Source: Saccharum officinarum
Lineage: Eukaryota; Streptophyta; Magnoliopsida; Poales; Poaceae
DNA length: 64,000 nucleotides
Direction of reading: 5' to 3'
Assembly (NCBI GenBank): GCA_020631735.1
Contig: CM036170.1
Coordinates: 66,913,737 to 66,977,736 of the forward strand
A program made the position numbers and the translations under genes. The notes below the pieces were generated by a model. It was given only the letters and a program-made list of their open reading frames with translations. It did not search any database and was not told the origin of the DNA. Below, piece by piece: positions 46,901 to 57,600 of this stretch; position 1 is the first letter of the stretch, and each line of letters opens with the position of its first letter.

Positions 46901-49900
46901 ACTTACCTTTAGGAAATGGCAATTCTCAGTAACACCAGGGGTGTTGAATGTGTTAGGTCTAGCCCCAACACTGACAATCAGGTAATCATAATCCACAACA
47001 AATTCACCATTTCCATTAATGTTCGTCCCAACATCTGATCTGCAGTGGACTTTTTTGTTTGTTGGATCAATCTTGAAGCACTCAGCCTCCCAAAATCGGA
47101 ATGCACCATTTCTCTACAGAATGTTATGCACAAATCAGTTGCAGAACTAGCACTTTATTATACATATCAACTGTACAGTCCATAATATATCCTATGTACT
47201 GACACAGAATTAATTAAAAAAACAAAAAAAGATGATCATATCATAGCCATAAGTACTACAAATTTGGAGCATATTCCCTTTTAGAACTATATGGACATAC
47301 CTTTCTCACAATATTGCGAATTGGCTCCACGATACTACGTGCTTCCACTGTGCCACATGTCACACTTGGCAACAAAGGAGTGAAGGTGAAGTAATTGCGA
47401 GGTGATACCACATGGACATCATACAAAGATGTGTCGATATTTCTCAAGAAACTTGCACCTGCCCATCCAGTTCCAAGGATAACCACCTTCTTCTTGTTTC
47501 CAGTCCCATCACAAATTTGAAGAACCCGATTATCTTGAAAAGCATAAGTTAAGGTGCTAGCTCTACAAAAAAAAAAGTTAAAAGTGTCACTCCTGAAATA
47601 TAAGTGAAATGACACTACACTAAGTAAAAAGTGAAGTGTGCCTGTTGGATTGCCATAACATTTAAAACTGAAGTTTCCTTGACACTATTTCCAGATATAT
47701 CACACATTGATAACCACATCTGAGATTCATAATAAAAGTGTTTTAGTACAAGGGCTAAAGATTGTTTTTCTTTCTGTATTATGCAACCCAGGGAACAATT
47801 CCAAACTGCTAAAAAAACGTTTGCTACTTTTTAGTGATCATCAAACAGCATGGTGAACAACTACATGTACTGCTGCAGAATTAGAAACACATTCCAGGTA
47901 CAGGAACTAAAAAATTCTTCTGCTATCTCATTAACCAGATGACAAATAATAAAAAGCATATTCACACGCATTGACATTGCAGTACATAATTCATTCTCAT
48001 GAGACATTGTAAGAATCTTAAACACCTAGAGCACCTACTGCCGGCTCAATAAATCCCAGATTCGGAAAGTGCCAGGTTAATTCATCAACAAAACAACAAG
48101 GATAAACTGTGAAACAGGGACGGTCTAGTTCGAGAAAAAAGAAACAGGGACGGTCTGATTTGAATTGCATGCATTGGGCATCATATATGTTCCAGAAATA
48201 TTCAACTAATTTGCTGGATCACAAATTCGAAATCACAAAATTAGTATGAGACCCCATAAACACTCACGAATACAAAACCTGGCACATATTTCAACATGGT
48301 TTTCCCACTGACTTCAATAAGCAAATACTGTGTGGTTTTAACAAACCAAGCGCAAAACAATGGACCGGTGGAGAGAGATTTACGATTATGTAACATATAA
48401 TTACAAAGTATAATATCAACCGAAGCAATTTAAAAACCCATGTGATTGGCCAAATGAAAAAAAACAAATATATGCTTAACAATGCTCCGAGCCTAAAACT
48501 GAAGTTTTATGAAAAAACATGTTAGGAAAAGGTGATGAAACTAGGAATTCAGGAAGCATCACATTCACAAGGCGGTAGACTGAACCAAATCATAACTACA
48601 GCTCATAATTAGAATCCCATCTCCAGGTATATAGGAAGAGAAATGAAAACTTTCGTCTTCTACCATCTCACTCAATCTCATTGACCAATAATAATAAGCA
48701 CATAGATATATAGCGTTGCGATACATAGACAATTTGAATCAATAAATACCTGGAGAAGCCACGCTAAAATTGGCATGCACCAGCTACCAGGCTAATTCAC
48801 CCACGAAACCAAACAGGATGAGACGTGCAATAAGGAAGCACGATCTGATTAACATTTTTACACATATTGCCCATCTTCCAGAAATATTCAAGTTGCTAGA
48901 TTGCTAATTTAGGATCACAGAATCCTTGTTTCTGACCCCATATAAACAATCAAATATATCAGCAGGAGAATGATGAGATCCATTTACTAATTTATCAGGC
49001 AGTTTAGCACATTTAACAAGGTGATACGGACTACACCCATCAACGCAGTTTTGTTTTAACAAAAAAAGCTTAAGGAAACGAAATAGCGGAGATGGATCTA
49101 CGATTGCGTAACGAAAGTGTTGTGTTTACAGGTTATCATATATCGAAGAAATTATATATTCGCAAAAGGAAAAAAATATCCAGCAAAAGGAAAAAAAAAT
49201 ATATCCAAGCAATTTAAAATTCAATCGACCGGCCGAATAACTTAAAAAAACTCTCCTTAGGTAGTGTTTAAATGGTGTAAAAGTTGGTGTAAAATTCTTG
49301 TAGTACTTTTCGTTGTTATTTGGTAAAATTTATCTAATCATGGACTAACTAGGGGTGTGTTCACTTCGCGAAGAGTAGGTGAAAAGTTACTGTAGCATCT
49401 TTCGTTGTTATTGGGCAAAATTTGTCCAATCATGGACTAACTAGGCTCAAAAGATTCGTCCCGACATTTACAGACCAACTATGCAATTAGTTACCTTTTT
49501 TACTTATATTTAATGCTCCATACATCCGTCGAAAGATTTGATGTGATAGGTGGAAGAAATATTTTGGGTTAGGATGGGGAAGTGAAAGGCCTAGGCTCAA
49601 AAGATTCGTCTCGACATTTACAGATAAACTGTGTAATTAGTTATTTTTTTTTACCTACATTTAATACTCCATGCATACGTCTAAACATTCGATGTGACGG
49701 ACAAACACTGCCTACCGTTGCTCCGAGCATGGAACTCAAAGGGAAAAGCTGACCAAAAGTTACAGGAATCCAGGAAGCCATGGTGGCAGAATGCACCAAA
49801 GCACACGGCCCAACGCAGCACGACGGCGGCGCGGTGACGAAGATCAGTCGACTAGCATTCTAGCAACGGGGGTGGAAAAATCACCATGGTCAAAAAAAAA

Positions 49901-50032
49901 GGAATGCATAGGAGAGGTGAGGCCGCGCTGGACGCACCCGACGGCGAAGAAGACGAGCCCCTTCTTCCATCGCGGCGTGCGGCGCACCGCCTCGGCGGCT
50001 CGGCGCACCAGCGACAAGCCGTTGCTCGCCAT
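43923..50032 (-). CDS. NDB: External alternative NAD(P)H:ubiquinone oxidoreductase, NDB type (10 exons)
   Basis: Exons in coding order: 50032-49938, 47562-47301, 47113-46907, 46429-46179, 45853-45637, 45550-45446, 44892-44623, 44518-44397, 44221-44102, 44010-43923; all GT-AG and in frame, 578 aa. This rotenone-insensitive flavoenzyme oxidises cytosolic NAD(P)H at the outer face of the inner mitochondrial membrane and reduces ubiquinone without pumping protons. The N-terminus [18 protein letters not shown] is basic and suits mitochondrial targeting; that first exon is inferred from frame and splice signals 2.4 kb upstream. The FAD motif GTGWAG is at 62-67 and the NAD motif GGGPTG at 227-232. 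The acidic residue E264 (VIEAGGH) predicts NADH rather than NADPH. The EF-hand insertion of NDB proteins is present (390-401), but its position 12 is Lys instead of Glu. It ends GRDSSSI, as the family does. Confidence 0.92.
44942..45048. mobile_element. Stowaway-like MITE in an NDB intron
   Basis: CTCCCTCCAGTCAGCTTCATATGA...TTTCAGACAGC and its inverse (GCTGTCTGAAATGTCATATAAAGATGACC) form a hairpin of about 100 bp. Confidence 0.6.
46563..46797. mobile_element. Stowaway-like MITE in an NDB intron
   Basis: Inverted halves: AAACTTCACTACCTTTGACGAAGTTTGTAG near the left and AACTTGGTCAAAGTTAGAAG near the right, ending GTAGGGAGTAG. Typical of grass Stowaway elements. Confidence 0.6.
49260..49708. 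mobile_element. GTGTTTA-type MITE in NDB intron 1, itself split by a related MITE
   Basis: The outer element runs from TAGTGTTTAAATGGTG to GGACAAACACTGCC. Its middle signature (ATCATGGACTAACTA) is separated from CTAGGCTCAAAAGATTCGTC by the inner element at 49352-49590. Confidence 0.68.
49352..49590. mobile_element. Inner MITE nested in a relative
   Basis: Starts GGGGTGTGTTCACTT, ends AAGTGAAAGGC, flanked by CTA (49349-49351 and 49591-49593). It has its own copy of ATCATGGACTAACTAGGCTC, the same core as the outer element. Confidence 0.7.
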
Positions 50033-50412
50033 CGCTCGCTGGCAACAGCCCGGACTCCCTCGATCGTGTCGACGTGGGATGCGCGCGGCGCAATGGTAGA
50101 ACAAGGATGGGGTGGGGAGGAGCGGTTTGCTCGCTTCCCTAAACACTCGGCGGCGGACGGGGACGAGGGTGAGCGAGGAGCCTCCTCGCCTTCCGGGGCG
50201 TGCCTAATATAGGAGTACTAGTGGAGTACAGCGCGCACGAAGCCTTTCCCTGCCTCGTCGTGCCTATGCCTAGTACTTTTCATTCCAACCCTCGATTGAA
50301 CGCGAAATAACGTAACCTTCGCGTCACCTACGGAAAGTACAGAACGCGGAGACTCGCAATTAGCCATTTAGGGATCAGTTTGCAAATTTAGACCCTGAAG
50401 GGGAGAGTCAGG
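50033..50412. other. 5' flank of NDB
   Basis: Upstream of the NDB start on the minus strand. An upstream in-frame ATG at 50146 would add 38 residues without a recognisable targeting feature. No clear TATA box was found. GC-rich to 50210, AT-rich beyond. Confidence 0.4.
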
Positions 50413-50690
50413 CGTGTTTAGTTGGCCCGATTTTGGAGGTCCAAAATCTGCATAGTAAAAGATTTCTCAATGTAGCATTTCGTTTGTATTTGTGAATTTT
50501 TGTCCAAACATTGACTAATTAGTCTCAAAAGATTTGTCTCGCAAAGTATAACTAAACTGTGCAATTAGTTTTTGATTTCATCTACATTTAATACTTCATA
50601 CATGTGACGGCATTTTGATGTGATGAGGAATCTTTTTTTTGGATAGTGAAATTTAAGGAAAAATTTGGCATCTAAACAATTCCCAGGACA
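50413..50690. mobile_element. GGCCTTGTTTAG-family MITE
   Basis: GGCGTGTTTAGTTGGCCC at the left, TTTGGCATCTAAACAATTCC at the right, with the family core (TGACTAATTAGTCTCAAAAG, GTGCAATTAGTTTTTGATTT). Confidence 0.72.
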
Positions 50691-50699
50691 GCTCGCGCC

Positions 50700-50946
50700 C
50701 AGGGCCCAGTTTAGATGAAAAAAAATTTACAAAAGAACAGTAGATTTTCCGTCACATCGAATCTTTGGACGCATGCATGAAGCATTAAATATAGATAAAA
50801 AATAAAACTAATTACACAGTTTAGACGAAATGGACGAGACGAATCTTTTAATCCTAATTAGAATATGATTGGATACTAATTGCCAAATAACAACAAAAGT
50901 ACTACAGTTACATTTTATCAAAAATTTTGCCACCTAAACAAGGCCC
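50700..50946. mobile_element. GGCCTTGTTTAG-family MITE
   Basis: CAGGGCCCAGTTTAGATG at the left and CACCTAAACAAGGCCCAG at the right; core CACATCGAATCTTTGGACGC and GACGAATCTTTTAATCC. It lies ten bases from the previous MITE, in the opposite orientation. Confidence 0.75.
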
Positions 50947-51282
50947 AGCTTGCTTTCCTTTTCGTTCGGTCGCGGTCGGTTACCACGTTCGTACATGCAC
51001 GCCCAAACCCCCGGCACGTACAGCATCTGACGTCGCAGGGATTGTCGGCCCGTGAACGTGGACGGCTGTGATGGTCGCGAGAGAGCAGGGGGTAGGCGAG
51101 GCGTGCGCCGGGCGCCGATCATTTTGGCTTGTGAACCACGAAAGAAAGAAGTAAACGTAGGAGGGGACAGTGCGGAGAGCCGGAGATCCGGGTGCTGTCA
51201 GCTCACAACAGGGAGATTTCGGCGGCACAGCTGTACGGCCGCTAGGGTTTTCTTTTCCTTATTACTCCCTGTCCCCTGCTGT

Positions 51283-51741
51283 CAGGGGCGGATATGCATC
51301 CCGGGCTAGGTCAGCCAGAGCGAGCTCAGAAAAACATTGAATATGCCGCTTTAGATATAGCCCAACAACAGCTCAGACATGCATCATACAGGTAGCAGCC
51401 CTCTACAACTAGCGGGCACCGGACATCGAGCATCGTGGCTCCTCTCAAGCTTGAAAGCCTGAGCTCTCCACTATTTTTATTATCTGCTGCACTGGACTCA
51501 CTGTCAATATCTTCATGCTTCATGAATACCAAATGGTTTTTCTAGGTCATTAATAATTAAGAAAAAACAAAGTGTTATTTATTTTTGCGTTCATACTATA
51601 ATATATATTTGCTACATGTTTGCACTTGTGTAGGGTTTATGCTTTGTTAATTGTTAGTATGACACTGATATAGAATTTTAATATTCATCTCTATGTAATA
51701 TAGTTTAGGCCCCTCGTGATCGATTTCTAGATCTGCCACTG
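51283..51741. mobile_element. hAT non-autonomous element with perfect 8-bp target duplication
   Basis: Left end CAGGGGCGGATATGC; right end, inverted, CAGTGGCAGATCTAG. CCTGCTGT flanks it on both sides (51275-51282 and 51742-51749) without mismatch. 459 bp, no transposase. Confidence 0.88.
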
Positions 51742-52228
51742 CCTGCTGTCTTCTTGAAAAACATGTTATTGTTTTATGGCATACTACTCCCCTGTCCTTG
51801 AAAAAAATACAGTTGTAGCAAAATATAGATAAAGCTCGTGGAATTAATTTTAGATAGGAATATTGTTTTTATAATTTTGATTAATTTTAGATATAGCTTA
51901 TCTATCATCATCATCATCACAATACTATAAAAAGAGCAAGTTTTTTAAGAGGGGCTCTCCCTCTATAATAATCATTCGATTTTATATGCCGTGCTATATG
52001 AGCCTTTCGTCGTACGTGATCTTACTCTTCCTTTATAACAACTATTCGATATGCACGTCGTGCTATATGAGCTCTCTATCATCTGTGATCTTACATGTAA
52101 AATTTCCTATTCAATCCCAGATGAGTCGAGTCAAGTACGGCTCCTATTCTTGACCTGCACCGATGGAGTCCGGCTTTGTCCGTTTTCTATAGAAGTCTAC
52201 GTGGTCTGTCCGGATCTAAAGGGTATGA
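51742..52228. other. No gene; AT-rich spacer
   Basis: Contains a Stowaway-like fragment (CTACTCCCCTGTCCTTG near 51783) and a short ATC microsatellite near 51904. A pair of imperfect direct repeats (TGCTATATGAGC) occurs near 51990 and 52062. Confidence 0.4.
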
Positions 52229-53487
52229 AAAAAAAAGGAAAAAATCTACTTTTTCTCCCCCAATTTTCACGAAAGTCCGCTTTTCCTCCCTCAACTCCAA
52301 AACCGGGCAAATCACCTCCCTCAACTTTTCAAACCGTGCATTTTACCTCCCTGGAGCGGTTTCGAAGGCGGTTTTGCTACAGTAAACGGTGGTTTTGCTA
52401 CAGTGAGGCGGTTTTGTCTTTTTCTTTTTTTATTTATTTCGGCTGAATCTTTGAAAAATCATATTAAATCACAGAAAATCATAAAATGAAAAATCCAATT
52501 TTGTTGCACTCCACATGAGTAGATCTACACAGTGAACATATAATATGGTATCCTTTAGTACAAAGTTTTTGCTATGAAGGTTTTGCCTTTTTCTTTTTTA
52601 TTTATTTCGGCTAAATTTTTGAAAAATCATAGTAAATTACAGAAAAATCATAAAATGGAAAATCTAATTTTGTTGGACTCCACATGAGCATATCTACACA
52701 GTGAACATATAATATGGTATGCTTTATTTCAAAATTTTTATTGTAGCTTTAGATCTATGCTTTTCTGTAATTAATTGAAATAATTCATAGCTGCAGCTTC
52801 TATAATTATTTTGTTGGACAAAAGCATACCGTATTATATATTCACTGTGTAGATCTACTCATGTGGAGTCCAAAAAAAATTAGACTTTCTATTTTATGAT
52901 TTTTCTGTGATTTACTATGATTTTTCAAAGAATCAGCCAAATAAATAAAAAAGAAAAAGACAAAACCTTGGTAGCAAAAATTTTGTACTAAAGCATACCA
53001 TATTATATGTTCACTGTGTAGATATGCTCATGTGGAGTCCAACAAAATTAGATTTTCCATTTTATGATTTTTATGTAATTTACTATGATTTTTCAAAGAT
53101 TTAGCCGAAATAAATAAAAAAGAAAAAGGCAAAACCTTCATAGCAAAAACTTTGTACTAAAGGATATCATATTATATGTTCACTGTGTAGATTTACTCAT
53201 GTGGAGTGCAACAAAATTGGATTTTCATTTTATGATTTTTCTGTGATTTAATATGATTTTTCAAAGATTCAGCCGAAATAAATAAAAAAAAGAAAAAGGC
53301 AAAACCGCCTCACTGTAGCAAAACCACCGTTTACTGTAGCAAAACCGCCTTCGAAACCGCTCCAGGGAGGTAAAATGCACGGTTTGCAAAGTTGAGGGAG
53401 GTGATTTGCCCGGTTTTGGAGTTGAGGGAGGAAAAGCGGACTTTCGTGAAAGTTGGGGGAGGAAAAGTAGACTTTTTCCAAAATATC
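52229..53487. mobile_element. Palindromic fold-back element I
   Basis: The two halves are inverse copies around a centre near 52800: GGAAAAAATCTACTTTTTCTCC at 52229 against the inverse at 53466-53487, then CTCCCTCAACTCCAAAACCGGG, CCCTGGAGCGGTTTCGAAGGCGG and GCTACAGTAAACGGTGG. Each arm of about 600 bp also contains a direct repeat of about 190 bp (TCGGCTGAATCTTTGAAAAATC... and TCGGCTAAATTTTTGAAAAATC...), so the order is a-a-centre-a'-a'. No coding capacity and no clear target duplication. Confidence 0.85.
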
Positions 53488-53639
53488 AAAAAACGAAAAT
53501 GAATAATGGGCTAGCCAGCAACAGCTCAAAAAATATTTGTGGCCCATGAGCTACGTGGGCTTTAGCAGGCCGAATCTTATTTTGTGACTTTCTTTTTTCC
53601 TACCATGTCAGCTGCCACGTGGCAAGGTCTAGGATTTTG

Positions 53640-53804
53640 TGACAATAAAGCAATGTCATATGCTTGTGACAATAAATTTGTGACGACGGCTTTTTAACGT
53701 CTGAATTTTCGTCAACTGTTTGTCACAAATCTTAAATTATAACTTAAATTTCATATACTATGACGTAATAGAATGTCAAAAAAAGTCATACATTTCTTGT
53801 AGCG
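53640..53804. mobile_element. CACTA terminus fragment
   Basis: Ends CATTTCTTGTAGCG, one base from the common plant CACTA end CACTACAAGAAATG (inverted). Preceded by TGTGACAATAAA and TGTCACAAATC repeats like those at 57340-57574. Confidence 0.45.
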
Positions 53805-54012
53805 AATCTTGATCACAACTAGTCGTAACCCTCGTGCAGGATTCATGAGTACCGTGTGGCGTGGGCACTCTTGTGTCCTATCCCCCGCCCTGGCGTTGTG
53901 TTGCCGCGGGCCGCGTCACCGCGTGAGGCTGTGGGCCTGGAAAGTGGAAGCCTGGCTCGTGAGAGCAAAGCAGCTGCAGGCCGCACAGCCACCTCTTCCA
54001 GTTTTTTTTTTT

Positions 54013-55257
54013 TTGGAAAAAGTCTACTTTTCCTCCCCCAACTTTCACGAAAGTCCGCTTTTCCTCCCTCAACTCCAAAACCGGGCAAATCACCTCCCTC
54101 AACTTTTCAAACCGTGCATTTTACCTCCCTGGAGCGGTTTCGAAGGCGGTTTTGCTACAGTAAACGGTGGTTTTGCTACAGTGAGGCGGTTTTGTCTTTT
54201 TCTTTTTTTATTTATTTCGGCTGAATCTTTGAAAAATCATATTAAATCACAGAAAAATCATAAAATGAAAAATCCAATTTTGTTGCACTCCACATGAGTA
54301 GATCTACACAGTGAACATATAATATGATATCCTTTAGTACAAAGTTTTTGCTATGAAGGTTTTGCCTTTTTCTTTTTTATTTATTTCGGCTAAATCTTTG
54401 AAAAATCATAGTAAATTACAGAAAAATCATAAAATTGAAAATCTAATTTTGTTGGACTCCACATGAGCATATCTACACAGTGAACATATAATATGGTATG
54501 CTTCAGTACAAAATTTTTATTGTAGCTTTAGATCTATGCTTTTCTGTAATTAATTGAAATAATTCATAGCTGCAGCTTCTATAATTATTTTGTTGGACTA
54601 AAGCATACCGTATTATATGTTCACTGTGTAGATCTACTCATGTGGAGTCCAAAAAAAATAGACTTTATATTTTATGATTTTTCTGTGATTTACTATGATT
54701 TTTCAAAGATTCAGCCAAATAAATAAAAAAGAAAAAGACAAAACCTTGGTAGCAAAAATTTTGTACTAAAGTATACCATATTATATGTTCACTGTGTAGA
54801 TATGCTCATGTGGAGTCCAACAAAATTAGATTTTCTATTTTATGATTTTTCTGTAATTTACTATGATTTTTCAAAGATTTAGCCGAAATAAATAAAAAAG
54901 AAAAAGACAAAACCTTCATAGCAAAAACTTTGTACTAAAGGATACCATATTATATGTTCACTGTGTAGATCTACTCATGTGGAGTGCAACAAAATTGGAT
55001 TTTTCATTTTATGATTTTTTTGTGATTTAATATGGTTTTTCAAAGATTCAGCCGAAATAAATAAAAAAAGAAAAAGACAAAACCGCCTCACTGTAGCAAA
55101 ACCACCGTTTACTGTAGCAAAACCGCCTTCGAAACCGCTCCAGGGAGGTAAAATGCACGGTTTGAAAAGTTGAGGGAGGTGATTTGCCCGGTTTTGGATT
55201 TGAGGGAGGAAAAGCGGACTTTCGTGAAAATTGGGGGAGGAAAAGTAGACTTTTTCC
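54013..55257. mobile_element. Palindromic fold-back element II
   Basis: Same structure, length and sequence as element I (52229-53487), differing by scattered substitutions and small indels. It starts GGAAAAAGTCTACTTTTCCTCC after a T-run and ends with the inverse at 55257. The centre is near 54590. The two copies lie 525 bp apart. Confidence 0.85.
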
Positions 55258-55613
55258 TTCATCTAATGACTAAAGTGCAGTAATTTTCGTCAAAAAAAAA
55301 ACTTAAGTGCAATCATACACACAAACACGAGCACGGTTCAGGGTGTGCTCACTTGTTTTTGTTCTTTTCCAATCTTTCCTTCCTTCATCTGTAGATCTGT
55401 ATATATTCGGTAAACGGCAAGTATTTATTTAACTTCTTCGTAGTGTAGTGGTATGCCATTTTATTTTTTTGTGTGAGAGGTCTAAAGTTTAATTCTTAAT
55501 TTTTCATTTTTTTATCTTTGGCTGGACGTTATTTTTTTTTGACGGGATTCTTCCTTCATGCAAAGCTTGGTATATATTTTATTACTACTCAATGTTTCTT
55601 TATTTATTATTTT
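55258..55613. other. No gene; AT-rich spacer
   Basis: No frame or repeat structure of note; T-rich runs only. Confidence 0.5.
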
Positions 55614-57035
55614 ATAGCAAAATATGCCCGTGCGTTGCAATGGGAGCAAGAAGCATACAAGCATGGTGATCATGTCGGCGAGCGAGATGAACATCATGCA
55701 GGCATGGTGATCACGTCGGCGAGCGAGATGAACATCATGCTCACCAACACGCACGTCAGCTAGTTCACCGCCATGCCTAGGCTTATGCCCTGCTCGCGTA
55801 GGCGCAGCAGCATGATCTCGGCGCTGTATGTGCCCGCCAGGGGCCTGAACCCGATGGAGAGCGCCACCATGAAGGCCAGAGCCGACAAGACGCTGGCCGC
55901 CGTGCCCGCGGCTGACGCCACATCAACACAGAGCGTCGCGCCCAGTGAAACCATGGACGCGGCTACGCCAGCTGTGCTAGCGTGGAGGAGCGGCTGCCGA
56001 CTGAGGCGGTCCGTGAAGAGGGTGGCCAACAGGACGAAGCACATCTTGACGATGCCGAAGCTCGACGCTGTCGCCGAGGACGGCCTTGTTGGACGACATG
56101 CCGGCCTTGCAGAACACCAGCGGGCTGTAGAGCACGATAGCGTCGATGCCGATGCTTGCTGGAAGAAGTGCACATCGACCACGCAGATGAGGATCCAACG
56201 CACGCTCGCACGTTGCCTCCGTCACTATCACTAACATGTGGTTCCTTGATGGCCTGCTTGAGCTCCTCGAGGCGCAGGTCGGCCTCGATCGGGGTCTCCG
56301 AGGTGTGCACGAGCACCGCGCGCGCATCGGCATGGCGCTCGCACATCGCGAGCCACCTTGGTGACTTTGGCATGTCGAGTAGCACCGGCGGAAGCACACC
56401 ACGGTGTACATGGTACGCAAGCCAAGGTGCACCAGCAAGCCGGCAAAGACGTGTAGTTGAGCACATAGCTATAAGAAGTAAATATAACACAAACTCAATT
56501 TGATCTATGTTGAGTATTCCCAAATGAATCATTATCCTATTAGGACACCTTTCCTAGGATGATAGCGTTCTTTAAATTTTTTAATATTTAAATATCTTTG
56601 TTTAGTAGAACACGTAATCGAGTTGTATCTAATTTATTCTATGGAGTTAAAATTTTAAATATCCTTTGTTTAGTAGAGCACGTATCCGATTTATATTCAT
56701 GTTAGGGAGTTAAAAATTAAAATATCATTTGATTAATAAAACACGTATTCGAGTTGTATTCATCCTAGGGATTCGTTGCTGGGCTCTATTTCCTTAGCAA
56801 ATTTGTGAACCGTGTCCGTGTGTGCATTAACATATGAGCATGACTTATGAGTCCGGATAAAATACACAACTTAATACGTTTTTGAATCGGACTCCGTATC
56901 ACGCTAGAGAGAGCTATTCTAACTCGTATGAGCACAGGTTATATATTATTCGGTAGTTAGAGGGAGACGGACCAAATAAATGGATGGACGAAAAAAAAGT
57001 CTAAAATTTTACCTCTTTATTATTATAAGTATAGA
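55614..57035 (-). mobile_element. Helitron with captured gene fragment
   Basis: Read on the minus strand, it begins TCTATACTTATAATAATAAAGAGG in an AAT context at 57035, the usual Helitron 5' TC end in grasses. Near the other end it has the hairpin-type sequence CCCATTGCAACGCACGGGC followed by TTTTGCTAT (about 55614-55645), where grass Helitrons normally end CTAG or CTRR. About 1.4 kb, no Rep/helicase, so non-autonomous. It carries a polyol/monosaccharide transporter piece in the same orientation. Confidence 0.72.
55690..56425 (-). pseudogene. Polyol/monosaccharide transporter (PLT-like, MFS) fragment captured by Helitron
   Basis: In coding order: the central loop (SPRWLAMCERHADARAVL, then ADLRLEELKQAI) at about 56385-56240; TM7-type IDAIVLYSPLVFCKAGMSSNKAVLG at about 56160-56080; then IVKMCFVLLATLFTDRLSRQPLL, a string of hydrophobic segments, and RPLAGTYSAEIM to GISLGMAVN ending near 55768. 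After an in-frame TAG it reads LTCVLVSMMFISLADVITM. Part of this tail is duplicated in tandem (about 41 bp, 55660-55740). The pieces lie in different frames, the N-terminal half is absent, and no start exists, so it is a gene fragment. The parent would be a plasma-membrane sugar-alcohol/H+ symporter. Confidence 0.8.
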
Positions 57036-57339
57036 TTAAGCAACTAATGCATACATTTTTTTTATTGCGACCAACCACCGTCCATCATGTGTTTTGGTAT
57101 TTTAGCCACCCCCTTTGGTGCTAATTTTGAGATGTTTTTTTTGCTGTAGTGATTATGTGTATATAAAATAAAGCGCTACATTTAACAATGTGGCTGTAAA
57201 ATATAGACAACATTGGCTAAAATATGTTGGGAATAACAATGAAAGTAAAAAAGCATATGGACCCACCCGACCAGCGTCAGTGGAACATGCCAACATGGAA
57301 ATCAATGTTTTAAAAGATCAATAACACAAAGTCTGCCAT

Positions 57340-57574
57340 AGATTGATGGCATTTATAAATTAGATTTTATGACATAGGAAATACCTATGTGACGTAGCAA
57401 ATATCGTCACTGGATGAAATTGGACCTGGCGTATGACGTTTTTTGTGACATACAACTTTTTATTATCACTAAGACGAAATGCCTAAAATATAATGTCATG
57501 AATCAGATGATATAATGACATTATGACCTGTTGTCATACTAAATACGTCAAAAAGCCACACATTTCTTGTAGTG
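57340..57574. mobile_element. CACTA terminus fragment
   Basis: Ends CACACATTTCTTGTAGTG (57557-57574), the inverse of CACTACAAGAAATGTGTG. Subterminal TGACAT/ATGTCA motifs repeat over the preceding 200 bp. No matching left end was found. Confidence 0.55.
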
Positions 57575-57600
57575 GTTGTCAAATCAAGGATCCAACCAGG

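Noticed and set aside
49844..50146. 100-aa minus-strand frame as a separate gene
   Set aside because: Its second half is the first exon of NDB, in the right phase with a donor; the remainder is 5' UTR.
53269..54297. Frames of 92-162 aa over the fold-back elements
   Set aside because: The same translation appears in every arm because the arms are repeated; it is non-coding palindromic DNA.
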